Source: Aminipila butyrica
GTDB taxonomy: Bacteria; Bacillota; Clostridia; Peptostreptococcales; Anaerovoracaceae
Assembly (NCBI RefSeq): GCF_010669305.1
Contig: NZ_CP048649.1
Coordinates: 744,001 to 808,000 of the forward strand
Reading direction: 5' to 3'
DNA: 64,000 nucleotides
A program made the translations under genes and the position numbers. The notes under the pieces were generated by a model that was not told the DNA's origin, did no database searches, and saw nothing but the letters and a program-made list of their open reading frames with translations. Every line of letters begins with the position of its first letter. Within the stretch, counting starts at the first letter, position 1. This document shows positions 35,101-43,598 of this stretch, in pieces.

Positions 35101-37137
35101 ACGTATATCACAAAACTTACTACCGTAGAAGATGGTAAGATTGTGACCAAGGACATTATAGCTTATCCAGGTATCATCGACGAGAAGACCGATAAATATG
35201 CAGGGAAGGCGGGAGATGTCTTTGATGTTACCCTGCAAGAGGAATGGGACGGAGAGACTTATACACTAAAGAGTGAAAACCTTGAAACCATCACTCTCAG
35301 AAAAGGAACCAATGAAACGATTACAATTGTATATGAACGGGAGCATAGTGATTTAAAGGCTACAACTTTAAAGGTTATTCACAAATATGTGGAAAAGGCC
35401 ATGAGTGTTGTCAAAGGAGTTGCTGGATATTACGATGAAGGAACGGCAACGGTTGCTGAAGTGGAAGCCTTTACGGTGGACGGAGGAAAAGCGACTCCTG
35501 AAAAAATGTATGTAGGCGAAAAATATACGGTTGATATGGTGCCGATATACAATGGTGTCACTTATACCGCTGATGCGGCAAATCCAGGAGCAGATATTAC
35601 TTTAGCAGAGGCAGAGGACGGAAATTCAGTAGAATATAAATATATTCACACGACGGAACTGCCGAAGACCTCCGTGGTGGTCAACCATCATTACAGTCAT
35701 AAGACCATTAATAAAGTTGGGGAAAGTACTGTAACGACAGAGGAAAATCAGGTGACAATGCCTCAGCCTTATGTAGGTGAAGATGTAAAAGTAGTAGCAA
35801 ATGAAGCGGGATATACGTTCCAGAACGTTCAGGTGTCGGGAACAGATACTCATAATCAGGATGCAGAACATGATGTGGCATTGACTGTGTCAAATGCAGC
35901 AGTTACTGTAGATTACTATTATACAAAGGTTACTGACAACAGCGTGGCTTCATCCTGGAAAATAAATCACTACTATAGAACTGTAGATTGGAATGACAAC
36001 GCAGATAAAGAATATGTGTTGGATGAAGTAATCTCTTCAAGCGGAAATAGTTATGCAACGAAGACTATTACTGGTGTGCCGAATTTAAAGCCGGATGATT
36101 CAAAAATCCCAACAGTTGAATTAGATAAAGCACAGGCTACCTCTGATTTTTCAGACGGATATACCATAACCTTGCAAGAGGGCAATGAGAATACGATTAA
36201 TTTCTACTATACCCAAAGAATTGATTCTCGCGTGGGAACAGTGGTAAAAGTTGTTCACAATTATTATAAGCACGACGTAAGTGAGTTAGTGCCTGACACC
36301 ATTATTAATCCAGAATCAGCAGAAAGTGCTGTAGTTTTACCTGGTGTTCTTGCCGGAACTTATGAAGAGGTATTTACAGGCAAAACAGAACAGGCCTGGG
36401 TAGGCAATAAATTTATTGCTGACAAGAAAAACGTATTTGGTGAGGGTGAAAATGCCTTGACCTACCAGTTTAAAGATGCCAATCCAGAAAACTGCACCAT
36501 TGATTATTTAAAATTAGCAGATGCTGAAAATCCGAACTTAATCGTAATTAATTATGTGTATAATTATGACGCAAGTGAGAATGTGGAGATGAAAGTAAAC
36601 CATGTTTATAAAACCCATGACTCCTACAACGATAAGACAACGGATGAGGTTGAAACGGCAATAGCTAAATTTGGTAATGAACAGTTTGGTAGCTGGAACA
36701 AGTCGGATAAAATATTTACTGCAAAGGAAATTGCGAAATCCGGGTTCACTCGCCAGACTTCCGATGAAAATATGTCGGTAAGCTATAATGCAGGCGAAAA
36801 TGAAATGACGATTGTTTATACGAAGACGGTTAGCTCGAAGCCTAGTGGCGGCGGAGGCGGAGGAAATGGCGGAAAAAATAATCCAAGTAACCCTACGCCT
36901 AGCACAAATATTCCTGATGAGCCTGTACCTCTTGCCGATAATCCTGTTATTATCGAAGAGGAGGCAGTGCCTTTAGCGGAAGCACCGGGAAATAATGAAC
37001 AAATAATTTTCGATGAAAAAGTACCTTTGGCAGTGCTGCCTAAAACTGGCGGATTTGGCATGGCAGGTTACTTTGGAGTAGGAGCAGTAATATTAGCATT
37101 AGGTGCAATGATTAGAAGAAAAGAAGAAAAACAATAG
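32179..37137 (+). CDS. LPXTG-anchored surface protein with VWA domain and about ten stalk repeats
   Basis: 1652 residues. A signal peptide (basic MRRIPNKRCNK, hydrophobic VLALVVAFSYSIP, cut near ASA) leads to a von Willebrand A domain (about 75-390) with the MIDAS motif DVSNS and a later TDG. Inside it lies an aromatic insert near 200-240 with WWYCDYNKC and several His/Trp/Tyr. From about 570 to 1560 there are roughly ten MucBP-like repeats of 87-103 residues, each opening with a variant of SVVVNHHY. A Gly-rich linker (GGGGGGNGG), VPLA motifs and the sorting signal LPKTGG, hydrophobic span and RRKEEKQ end the protein. It is probably an adhesin or pilus-like stalk. A sortase is convergent just downstream. 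Confidence 0.9.
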   Translation: MRRIPNKRCNKMLAVVLALVVAFSYSIPMSVFASAVSNTANVVKQGSELFYDKSGQKVNSFDSAAVAVSKTIAKLSGDNEFQITLQVKTKGEVQTETKEKDAAVVLVMDVSNSMITNKDGSITRLQSAKNAANDFLTNYVKDAGDAKRMVSVVEFGTSGKTVSSWINANGGNGTVSNAAKNAINDVSNKYSVNYTRAENYIKWNWEGDWWYCDYNKCALAYDWHHKSDKRYENHTHSVTRSYKDDGGTNIEAGMMLARNLLNAGQQTGGSLGEIENKSVIMLTDGVPTSSVVDSNEGATDFLLGEGGTKVDQEDYENVPSVCSTIKSYNSSVYTISYNVSDEKVNGKTVPNWLTKDVQVTGNYQANNAAALFEAFSKINEKIETTIETSRLKIEDPMGAFILFDGSNALDENATFSGNKLTLNLVKENATIEGSVKEYTYSYKVKLDTSAQGFADQQEYPTNGATTLTFQYGSDPDAKTVDFTIPSVSGKAPEVAYTIEYYKWDKETKDYPAEPTKVDDGGIARLWSQVNAPEGYAQKYVNDNYHFVEGDSVLQLIASQSGNVLKLKYMPDLADVTVEHYYKTDIIRADGSKIEGTDYVLKSTVKKENLYVGDQFEAQLISELDGVKYQLNQKSDSQTISSIPKAGKVIKLYYDGQQDLRAKTSVVVNRIYKTGNYAINTDTGRYEEVFTVSEPQEYEKNTEVKAHSTFATSTVNGVTAGYSFEKTDNGTYDADKNQVELKLGEDTNVINITFIKHADKSTLKETKVIVSHNYYLTEKKIVDGKLLTVVPETPVTEKTEYTEYYVGEHFTPEEILSYDGTVYHADSENAGKLKAYELPSGTLEINLSYHCTVAPEATSVTVNHIYRTYDKVYNETVDEETGEVTSKVETVVREDGSVSQDINQIKVGDADEKLYVGFVYTADKDGEYEGKAYTFNEKESTKDGKITLNQSSNEINLYYDITEDTREAADIEVHHTYITKLTTVEDGKIVTKDIIAYPGIIDEKTDKYAGKAGDVFDVTLQEEWDGETYTLKSENLETITLRKGTNETITIVYEREHSDLKATTLKVIHKYVEKAMSVVKGVAGYYDEGTATVAEVEAFTVDGGKATPEKMYVGEKYTVDMVPIYNGVTYTADAANPGADITLAEAEDGNSVEYKYIHTTELPKTSVVVNHHYSHKTINKVGESTVTTEENQVTMPQPYVGEDVKVVANEAGYTFQNVQVSGTDTHNQDAEHDVALTVSNAAVTVDYYYTKVTDNSVASSWKINHYYRTVDWNDNADKEYVLDEVISSSGNSYATKTITGVPNLKPDDSKIPTVELDKAQATSDFSDGYTITLQEGNENTINFYYTQRIDSRVGTVVKVVHNYYKHDVSELVPDTIINPESAESAVVLPGVLAGTYEEVFTGKTEQAWVGNKFIADKKNVFGEGENALTYQFKDANPENCTIDYLKLADAENPNLIVINYVYNYDASENVEMKVNHVYKTHDSYNDKTTDEVETAIAKFGNEQFGSWNKSDKIFTAKEIAKSGFTRQTSDENMSVSYNAGENEMTIVYTKTVSSKPSGGGGGGNGGKNNPSNPTPSTNIPDEPVPLADNPVIIEEEAVPLAEAPGNNEQIIFDEKVPLAVLPKTGGFGMAGYFGVGAVILALGAMIRRKEEKQ

Positions 37138-37167
37138 TATTCTAAATATCAATTATTAATGCATAAT

Positions 37168-37214
37168 AAGAGAGCTACAGTCTGAGGGTTAACCCACTGG
37201 ATTGTAGCTCTCTT
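37168..37214. terminator. Terminator shared by the surface protein and sortase genes
   Basis: AAGAGAGCTACA pairs with TGTAGCTCTCTT, with a small inner GGGTTAACCC palindrome. The T tracts are short on both sides. It lies between two convergent genes. Confidence 0.65.
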
Positions 37215-37240
37215 AAATAGGTGTTTATTTTAGGTTAAAT

Positions 37241-37867
37241 TTATTGTAATATTCCTTTGATGATTAGTCTTTGTTCATTAGATCCTTTTGGGTGACAAGT
37301 AATAAGTGTAAGCGTTGAAAGATTAGGCGTGCTGGCTAGAATTGACACATCGTCAGGTTCTACTATAAAACTTTCTGTAACTATATAGGTAAAAGTGGCG
37401 TTATTATATTGAATAGTAATAAGGTCATTTACTTGTACCTCATCAAGACGATTAAAGTATGAACCAAACGTATAGTTGCGATGGCCCGCTATACTACAAT
37501 TGCCAACGTCACCAGGGAGAGCCGTGCCAGTAACATGACCCGCACCATATTTTAATTGTTTAGAACTGGAGCCTTCAAGTAGAAGCTGATCTGATGAAAT
37601 GGAAGGAATCGAAATTCGACCAATAACATTTTCAATCTTTCGAGGAGATACGGGTTTGCTTTCTACTGAAGAGGGGATTATTACGGAAGAACCACTTGTC
37701 ACAGTATCTTCAAACGTTTCATTAAGTGCTGAATTTTCAATTTCTAAAGCAGCAATGTATTGTTGATACATTTTATCCTGTTGATAGCTCATATACAGTC
37801 TGCCGCCAAAGGGAATCAGGCATATGATTATGCCAATTATAATTAACCAAGTAGATACTCTTTTCAT
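37241..37867 (-). CDS. Sortase (class D-like transpeptidase)
   Basis: 208 residues from the ATG at 37867; a GTG at 37918 opens a longer frame and none of the starts has a clear spacing to AAAGGAAAAGG. An N-terminal membrane anchor (TWLIIIGIIICLIPFGG) is followed by the sortase barrel with catalytic His in GHRNYTFGSYF, Cys in TLITCHP and Arg in EQRLII. The TLITCHP sequence fits class D more than class A or B. It faces the LPKTG surface protein end to end and is the probable anchoring enzyme. It could also serve other proteins. Confidence 0.9.
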   Translation of the reverse strand: MKRVSTWLIIIGIIICLIPFGGRLYMSYQQDKMYQQYIAALEIENSALNETFEDTVTSGSSVIIPSSVESKPVSPRKIENVIGRISIPSISSDQLLLEGSSSKQLKYGAGHVTGTALPGDVGNCSIAGHRNYTFGSYFNRLDEVQVNDLITIQYNNATFTYIVTESFIVEPDDVSILASTPNLSTLTLITCHPKGSNEQRLIIKGILQ

Positions 37868-38040
37868 AAATATCACATGTATGCCGATAAAAGCAAGCGG
37901 TATACCTTTTCCTTTCACAATTAAAAAATATTTGTTTTCAGTTAGCTTATATTAAAAACAAGCATGATATAGAACGATTATATTATAATTTATAACGTAT
38001 TGAAATAGGAAGTTAAAAAATAATCAAATGTAATAACTCG

Positions 38041-38069
38041 TTGAAATTACGTAATTATTAGTATATAAT
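38041..38069 (+). promoter_or_regulatory. Sigma-A-type promoter with spacer palindrome for the BTAD regulator
   Basis: TTGAAA (38041-38046), 17-bp spacer, TATAAT (38064-38069). The perfect 12-bp palindrome AATTACGTAATT at 38045-38056 sits between the boxes and could be an operator. Confidence 0.7.
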
Positions 38070-38105
38070 GGGAGTGATTTACAAGATTCTGGAGAGGGAA
38101 ACTAT

Positions 38106-39317
38106 ATGTCGACAGAAGAGAAAAATCCAATAATTAAAATTTATATGCTAGGTCGGTTCGCGCTAGAATACGACGGTGAAATCATACTGGAAGATGAAGG
38201 GAAAATTCATAAGGTATGGTCTCTGTTGGGATACCTGCTGGCCAACCACAGCAGAAAGCTGGGCAGTCAAGAATTGCCGGAGCTTTTATGCGCAGATGAG
38301 CGCAGCGGAGATCCAGCCAAAGTAGTAAAAAATCTGGCATACCGGTTGCGGTGTTTACTTTCGGATAGCGGCCTCCCAAAAGAGACTTACATTGTTCAGT
38401 CCGGCGGCAGTTACAGCTGGAATGAGCGCCTCAATTACACCATAGACACGGACGAATTTTTAGCGTCCTATAAACGGGCCAGACAAGGAGGCATTGATGA
38501 GCAAACCGCCATCGATTGCTATCTTCAGGCCATTTCTATCTATCAAGGCAAATTCTTGCCTCATGCAGTGTATGACCAGTGGGCAGCACATTCTACTACA
38601 TATTACCATCGATTATTTACAGACAGTATCATATCTTTATATCGGCTCTTAGAGAAAAAGGAAACTTATGAACTTATGCTGCCTGTATGCGAAAAGGCAA
38701 TAGGTATCGATGCTTATGATGAAGATATTTACAGAATCTATATTCATTGTCTGACAAAGATGGGAAGACACAAAGAAGCACTTTTATCTTATGAAACCAT
38801 AACAAACCGGCTTTATGATGAGATGGGTGTAAACCCGTCAGGTGAATTGAGAAGTTTATATCGAGAGATTATGAAAACGTTGAAAAGTGTAGAAACGGAT
38901 TTGATAATTATCAAAGAAGATCTGAATGAAGGTGGACAGGCTGAATGCTGTTATTTTTGTGAATATCAGATATTTAAAGATATCTATCGGTTTATTGCTA
39001 GACGTGTCAACCGTACAGGAGAGTCCATTTTCATCATGCTGTGCACCCTAACAGATAAAGAGGACGAAATTCCATCAAAAAAATATTTGGCTGAAGCGAT
39101 GGAATCCTTGAAAGTTTCTATTGGCAAAACTCTGCGTAAAGGTGATTTGTTTTCTAGGTATAGCCATTCGCAATTTGTTGTGATGCTTCCGGACATTTCT
39201 TATGAAAATGGATATATGGTAGGAAAAAGAATTCAAGCAGCCTATAAGAAAAATAAAGTAAGCAAAGTGGTAACCATGCATTATAAACTGCAGCCTTTAG
39301 ATCCGAAACATTTCTAA
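38106..39317 (+). CDS. BTAD-type transcriptional regulator with degenerate GGDEF-like C-terminus
   Basis: 403 residues. The first 100 form an OmpR/SARP-like winged helix (IYMLGRFALEYDGE, SQELPELL, VKNLAYRLRCLL). The middle (about 115-265) is a bacterial transcriptional activation (BTAD) domain built of TPR-like helices. The last 110 resemble a diguanylate cyclase fold, where the signature position reads RYSHSQF instead of RxGGDEF, so cyclase activity is unlikely. It stands between sortase and the collagen-like gene and may control this surface region. The target is not known. Confidence 0.8.
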   Translation: MSTEEKNPIIKIYMLGRFALEYDGEIILEDEGKIHKVWSLLGYLLANHSRKLGSQELPELLCADERSGDPAKVVKNLAYRLRCLLSDSGLPKETYIVQSGGSYSWNERLNYTIDTDEFLASYKRARQGGIDEQTAIDCYLQAISIYQGKFLPHAVYDQWAAHSTTYYHRLFTDSIISLYRLLEKKETYELMLPVCEKAIGIDAYDEDIYRIYIHCLTKMGRHKEALLSYETITNRLYDEMGVNPSGELRSLYREIMKTLKSVETDLIIIKEDLNEGGQAECCYFCEYQIFKDIYRFIARRVNRTGESIFIMLCTLTDKEDEIPSKKYLAEAMESLKVSIGKTLRKGDLFSRYSHSQFVVMLPDISYENGYMVGKRIQAAYKKNKVSKVVTMHYKLQPLDPKHF

Positions 39318-39347
39318 AAAATAACCGCCGGAATCTTCCGGCGGTTA
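39315..39347 (-). terminator. Rho-independent terminator after the collagen-like gene
   Basis: TAACCGCCGGAA pairs perfectly with TTCCGGCGGTTA over two nucleotides. On the minus strand it is followed by a TATTTTTTAG tract; no T run follows on the plus strand. Confidence 0.75.
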
Positions 39348-39388
39348 CAAAACTCAATAGTAAAAGGTTTTACTGGGTCGTTTTATTC

Positions 39389-41029
39389 TTATGAGATGCC
39401 AATACCAGCACTTGCGTAACCGGTTACAGTGTTCAGCAACGTTATTCCCTCTGCAGTAATAGAGAACACTAACATGAGACGTGTTCCTGCAGTCACTGGA
39501 ATAGCTAACCCCGTCGTTGTTCCAGAACTGATATCACCAATGGTGACAATTCCGGTGAGCGGTGGAGCTAAATTAACCAGAGCACCTGGAATAGGTGAGA
39601 ATACATTGTCCGGTGTAACAGAGCTATAAAGCTGTGCATTTACAGTAACGGTGGTGCCAGTCAGAGTCAATGCCAGCGTTGTACTGAAGAAAGCACTCAA
39701 GTCGGTGATAATACCGTCACGCGGCACTGAAAAAGCAAAGTTAGACAGTGTTCCTGCTGCATTGGTAATATCAATGGTTGATCCCAGTACGGTTAAGCCT
39801 GGTGCGGAATTGCCAAATCCTACAAAAGCAGGTAAACCAGCCAGACCGCCTAAAATGGAGGTCATGGTAATCGGAAGACCAGAGGCAAATGGGATAATGG
39901 CGCCTGCGCCCGGTTCACCAGTAGGACCGGTAGGGCCGAGAGCACCAGTAGGACCAGTAGGGCCAGCAGGGCCGGCTTCGCCTTGAGGACCAGTAGGGCC
40001 TATTTCACCGGCAGGACCCTGAGCACCGGCAGGACCGGCAGGACCTTGAGCGCCAGCAGGACCAGCATCACCCTGAGGGCCAGCAGGACCGATATCACCA
40101 GCAGGACCAGCAGGGCCTTGGGCACCAGCAGGACCAGCAGGGCCAACAGGGCCAGCAGGACCGATATCACCAGCAGGACCCTGAGGACCGGCAGGACCGG
40201 CAGGACCTTGAGCACCGGCAGGGCCAGCAGGACCGATATCACCAGCAGGACCCTGAGCGCCGGCAGGACCGGCAGGACCCTGAGCACCAGCAGGACCAGC
40301 ATCACCCTGAGGACCAGCAGGACCTATAGCGCCAGCAGGACCTTGGGCACCGGCAGGACCGGCAGGACCGGCAGGACCGGCAGGACCGGTAGGACCGATA
40401 TCACCAGCAGGACCTTGAGCACCGGCAGGACCGGCAGGACCCTGAGTGCCAGCAGGACCGGCGGTTCCCTGAGGACCAGTAGGACCGATATCACCAGCAG
40501 GACCTTGAACACCGGCAGGACCTTGAACGCCAGCAGGACCAGCAGGGCCTTGGGCACCGGCAGGACCAGTAGGTCCGAGACCTCCAGCAGGGCCTTGGGC
40601 ACCAGCAGGGCCGGCAGGGCCTTGGATACCGGCAGGACCGGCATTTCCTTGAGGACCGGTAGGGCCTATAGCTCCAGCAGGACCTTGGGCACCGGCAGGG
40701 CCGGCAGGACCTTGGATACCGGCAGGACCGGCATCACCCTGAGGGCCCTGCGTTCCCTGAGGACCTTGCGGACCCTGAGGACCTTGTGGGCCCTGTGGAC
40801 CTCTCGGACCAGTAGGTCCGGTTGGGCCAATACCTGGAGGGGTTGGAGGTCCTGGAGGGCACGGAGGCCCTGGAGGACGCGGATAGCACGACTGACCAGG
40901 ATATCCCGTTGGAGAGAAACAAGGGGAGTTGCAAGCTTTTACCTGCTGAGAGGCCTCGAGCTTCTCCTGGAGAGCGGAACTGAGAATCTGAGTTTCAGAG
41001 TTATCAGCTAAATGTTTGTTTATAAGCAT
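39389..41029 (-). CDS. Collagen-like exosporium glycoprotein, BclB-type
   Basis: 546 residues. The N-terminus (about 45 residues) is non-repetitive with LQEKLEASQQVKAC and is followed by Cys/Pro-rich sequence. About 300 residues of Gly-X-Y triplets follow, mostly GPAG, GAQG and GPTG. Blocks of GPAGDIGPTGP, GPAGPAGAQ and GPQGDAG recur about every 30-45 residues. The last 160 residues match the BclB C-terminal domain by eye (FASGLPITMTSILGG, FSVPRDGIITDLSAFF, IPVTAGTRLMLVF, GYASAGIGIS). Such proteins form glycosylated hair-like filaments on spores. No LPXTG or membrane anchor is present. Ribosome binding is weak. Confidence 0.88.
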   Translation of the reverse strand: MLINKHLADNSETQILSSALQEKLEASQQVKACNSPCFSPTGYPGQSCYPRPPGPPCPPGPPTPPGIGPTGPTGPRGPQGPQGPQGPQGPQGTQGPQGDAGPAGIQGPAGPAGAQGPAGAIGPTGPQGNAGPAGIQGPAGPAGAQGPAGGLGPTGPAGAQGPAGPAGVQGPAGVQGPAGDIGPTGPQGTAGPAGTQGPAGPAGAQGPAGDIGPTGPAGPAGPAGPAGAQGPAGAIGPAGPQGDAGPAGAQGPAGPAGAQGPAGDIGPAGPAGAQGPAGPAGPQGPAGDIGPAGPVGPAGPAGAQGPAGPAGDIGPAGPQGDAGPAGAQGPAGPAGAQGPAGEIGPTGPQGEAGPAGPTGPTGALGPTGPTGEPGAGAIIPFASGLPITMTSILGGLAGLPAFVGFGNSAPGLTVLGSTIDITNAAGTLSNFAFSVPRDGIITDLSAFFSTTLALTLTGTTVTVNAQLYSSVTPDNVFSPIPGALVNLAPPLTGIVTIGDISSGTTTGLAIPVTAGTRLMLVFSITAEGITLLNTVTGYASAGIGIS

Positions 41030-41147
41030 ATTATCAACGCTCCTAAAATAGTTTAATACAAGTATTTATAGGGTATAAGCCCTATATACTACTATATGAA
41101 ATTTTTATATAAATGTTAAAATTTTGCGAATAAAGGAGGCGATTTTT

Positions 41148-42107
41148 ATGAAAAAAACAAAGCTTGTGTTAGTGGGTCTTGTTAGTGGATTGATGGTGAT
41201 AACAGGATGCGGCGCTGCTTATAATCCGAGTGGCTTGGAAAATGCGCAGATTGCAGAAGTGACTATTGAAGATGCGGCTGTGCCTCTGGCTAATTCCCCA
41301 ATAACAGTATTGACTCCTGCGGCGCCAGGAACGGTGTCCTATACGGGCGGAAGTGTGGTGCTGGATGCTTCCAACAGCAGTCAAGGATACGTGATGATTA
41401 AGTACAGCGGAAAGAACCAGAAAATCAAGATTCAGATTACCAAGAGTTCTGGTACGACATATACCTACAACTTGAACGCTAGAGCCGCCTATGAGGTCTT
41501 TCCGCTGACTGACGGTAACGGCACTTATTCCATCAAGGTCTTTGAAAATGTCGCTGGAACCAAGTATTCCCAGGCATTTAGCAAAGATATTTCTGTTAAG
41601 CTGGCCAATCAGTATTTGCCGTTTCTGTACCCAAACCAGTATGTAAACTTTACAGCTAACAGTAATACGGTAAAAATAGGGGCTCAGGTGACCAGCAGTA
41701 CTACTGATGACCTAAAAAAGGTAGAGCTCATTTATGACTATGCAGTGAAGAATATTACCTATGATACCACCAAAGCCGTCAACGTACAGTCTGGATATTT
41801 GCCGAACGTTGATGCGGTACTGGTAGCTAAAAAGGGTATCTGCTTTGATTATGCATCTGTCATGGCGGCTATGCTTCGCTCTCAGAAGATACCGTGCAAG
41901 CTGGTGGTCGGTTATTCTGGAAAAGTGTATCACGCATGGATTAATGTATATACGGCAGAGACGGGCTGGGTAGACGGCATGATTTATTTCGATGGCAAGC
42001 AATGGCAGATGATGGACCCGACTTTTGCTTCTTCGGGGAAGAAGAGCGAATCCATCATGAAGTATATCGGCACGGCCAGCAACTATTCGGCGAAGTATAT
42101 TTATTAG
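41148..42107 (+). CDS. Transglutaminase-like lipoprotein
   Basis: 319 residues from the ATG at 41148 (AAAGGAGGCGA upstream). A lipoprotein signal ends in VITGC with Cys21. An AAVPLANSP segment follows. A beta-rich domain precedes the transglutaminase-like core (about 205-315): Cys in GICFDYASVMAAML, His in VYHAWINVYT and Asp in WQMMDPTF form the expected triad. Members act as peptidases or cross-linking enzymes at the cell surface. It may modify surface polymers near the LPXTG and collagen-like proteins, but no direct evidence ties them. Confidence 0.85.
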   Translation: MKKTKLVLVGLVSGLMVITGCGAAYNPSGLENAQIAEVTIEDAAVPLANSPITVLTPAAPGTVSYTGGSVVLDASNSSQGYVMIKYSGKNQKIKIQITKSSGTTYTYNLNARAAYEVFPLTDGNGTYSIKVFENVAGTKYSQAFSKDISVKLANQYLPFLYPNQYVNFTANSNTVKIGAQVTSSTTDDLKKVELIYDYAVKNITYDTTKAVNVQSGYLPNVDAVLVAKKGICFDYASVMAAMLRSQKIPCKLVVGYSGKVYHAWINVYTAETGWVDGMIYFDGKQWQMMDPTFASSGKKSESIMKYIGTASNYSAKYIY

Positions 42108-42115
42108 CACCAATC

Positions 42116-42230
42116 AGTTACAGATTAACAGATTTGTAACTCACTTACATAAGTTTGTCAACAAGCTGTTTGACAGCTTGATAGGTTATTAAACACACAA
42201 AGGGCAGATAGAAATATTTGCCCTTTTGTG
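42116..42230 (+). other. Three hairpins between the lipoprotein and the pilus-like operon
   Basis: AGTTACA/TGTAACT (42116-42141), CAAGCTGT-TTG-ACAGCTTG (42162-42180) and CACAAAGGGCA/TGCCCTTTTGTG (42196-42230). None is followed by a clean T tract. TATAAT at 42233-42238 follows but has no good -35. The third hairpin may end the lipoprotein transcript. Confidence 0.4.
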
Positions 42231-42254
42231 GATATAATTGCGCGAGGAATAAGT

Positions 42255-43283
42255 ATGAAAGCAAAAGAATTATCATCATTTTGTATGCAGATTGCCTTCT
42301 TGCTGGGAGCAGGCCTCTCTATCGATACCGCCCTGCTTGTGTTGGCAGAGGATGCAGAACGGCAAGGGGATAAGGCTTTGTTTACCAGCATGTCGGAAGA
42401 CGTAGAGGTCGGTATACCTTTGGCAGATACAATGGCTAAAGCAGGGCAATTTCCAGATTATCTAATTCAGATGACTAGGGTAGGACAACAGACCGGGAAT
42501 CTGGAGATTATCATGGAATCTCTATCTAATTATTATGAAAAAGAGAGTTCACTAGCTCAAACCATTAAAAATGCCCTGACGTATCCCTTGATTATGGTGA
42601 CTATGCTGATGGTGGTACTGTTCGTGCTGCTCACTAAGGTCATGCCTGTGTTTGAGGAGGTCTATAGGCAGCTGGGGGCCCAGTTGTCGCCTATTACCAA
42701 AAGTGCGGTACAGATTGGAACCATTTTTAGTGGAGCTGTAATCGTGGTGATTCTATTACTACTGTTGCTGGCCGCTGGAGTTATGGTTTCCTCTCGAAAG
42801 GGAAAAGGTCAGTTGTGGGCAGAGCATGTTTTACAAGTTATGAAGGAGAAAAGCGGCATTGCTGGAACCCTGGCCAAGCGTAGATTATCTGCGGTGCTGG
42901 CCATTTCTTTAAAGAGCGGATTGGAAATTGAATCCGGTATGGGGCTAGCCCTAGCGTTGGTATCTCAGAAAAAGCTTCAAGACAAACTGCTGATTTGCAA
43001 GGAGCAGATCGAGCGGGGGGAATCCCTCTACGATTCCTTGAAAAAGGCGGATATTTTCAGCGGTTTGGATATGCAGATGATTAAGGTAGGCGTTCGCTCC
43101 GGAAAGGCAGACGCGATCTTTGACAAGCTGGCTAAAAAGTATGAAGAAGAAGTGGATACTTCCATCGACAACATGATTCTTCGTTTTGAGCCTACCATGG
43201 TGGTGATTTTGGCCTCTGTTGTCGGATTGATTCTGCTATCTGTCATGATGCCACTGGTTGGAATTATGGCATCCATAGGCTGA
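42255..43283 (+). CDS. pilC: Type IV pilus/type II secretion inner-membrane platform protein (PilC/GspF)
   Basis: 342 residues from the ATG at 42255 (GAGGAAT upstream). Two T2SF repeats are visible, each with the QIAFLLGAGLSIDTALLVL-type helix and paired hydrophobic spans (ALTYPLIMVTMLMVVLFVLL, and MVVILASVVGLILLSVMM at the end). This is the platform that the ATPase acts on. It is the first gene of a six-gene operon ending with pilT, all closely spaced or overlapping. Confidence 0.88.
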   Translation: MKAKELSSFCMQIAFLLGAGLSIDTALLVLAEDAERQGDKALFTSMSEDVEVGIPLADTMAKAGQFPDYLIQMTRVGQQTGNLEIIMESLSNYYEKESSLAQTIKNALTYPLIMVTMLMVVLFVLLTKVMPVFEEVYRQLGAQLSPITKSAVQIGTIFSGAVIVVILLLLLLAAGVMVSSRKGKGQLWAEHVLQVMKEKSGIAGTLAKRRLSAVLAISLKSGLEIESGMGLALALVSQKKLQDKLLICKEQIERGESLYDSLKKADIFSGLDMQMIKVGVRSGKADAIFDKLAKKYEEEVDTSIDNMILRFEPTMVVILASVVGLILLSVMMPLVGIMASIG

Positions 43284-43289
43284 TGTAAG

Positions 43290-43589
43290 GTGGTGAAAAA
43301 TTTGAAGAATTACATAATATCCATAGCAGTTTTTATAGGGGTTGTTGGTAGTTTTGTGTACGCCATCAATGGGATTTCCCAGCGAACAGATCAGGAGGGT
43401 GCTGCTGCTTTGCAGCAAGCTATCCAACGAGCTTCCGTTCAGTGTTACGCCATAGAGGGTCGGTATCCGGCGTCAGTAGATTACTTGGTGGAGAACTATG
43501 GGGTTCAGGTTGATACGGACAAGTATGCGGTATTTTATGAAGGCTTTGCTTCCAACATCATGCCGGATATTACCGTTTCCCGGGTATAG
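43290..43589 (+). CDS. Small pseudopilin-like protein
   Basis: 99 residues with a GTG start at 43290 or 43293 (TAAGG upstream). One N-terminal hydrophobic segment (YIISIAVFIGVVGSFVYA) is followed by a soluble part containing VQCYAIEGRYPASVDYLVENYG, which recalls the small globular domain of type IV pilins. There is no prepilin peptidase site (G/F motif), so it is a pilus-related membrane protein and not a classical pilin. The function is inferred from its place in the operon, 6 nt after pilC. Confidence 0.6.
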   Translation: MVKNLKNYIISIAVFIGVVGSFVYAINGISQRTDQEGAAALQQAIQRASVQCYAIEGRYPASVDYLVENYGVQVDTDKYAVFYEGFASNIMPDITVSRV

Positions 43590-43598
43590 GAGAAGTTG

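Noticed and set aside
39900..40860. CRISPR-like or tandem-repeat appearance
   Set aside because: The repeats keep a strict 9-nt codon periodicity encoding Gly-X-Y and have no unique spacers of constant length.
39983..41011. A 342-residue plus-strand ORF rich in Arg, Thr and Ser opposite the collagen-like gene
   Set aside because: It is the antisense reading of the GXY repeat, which avoids stops by composition. The minus frame has the BclB domain and a proper end.
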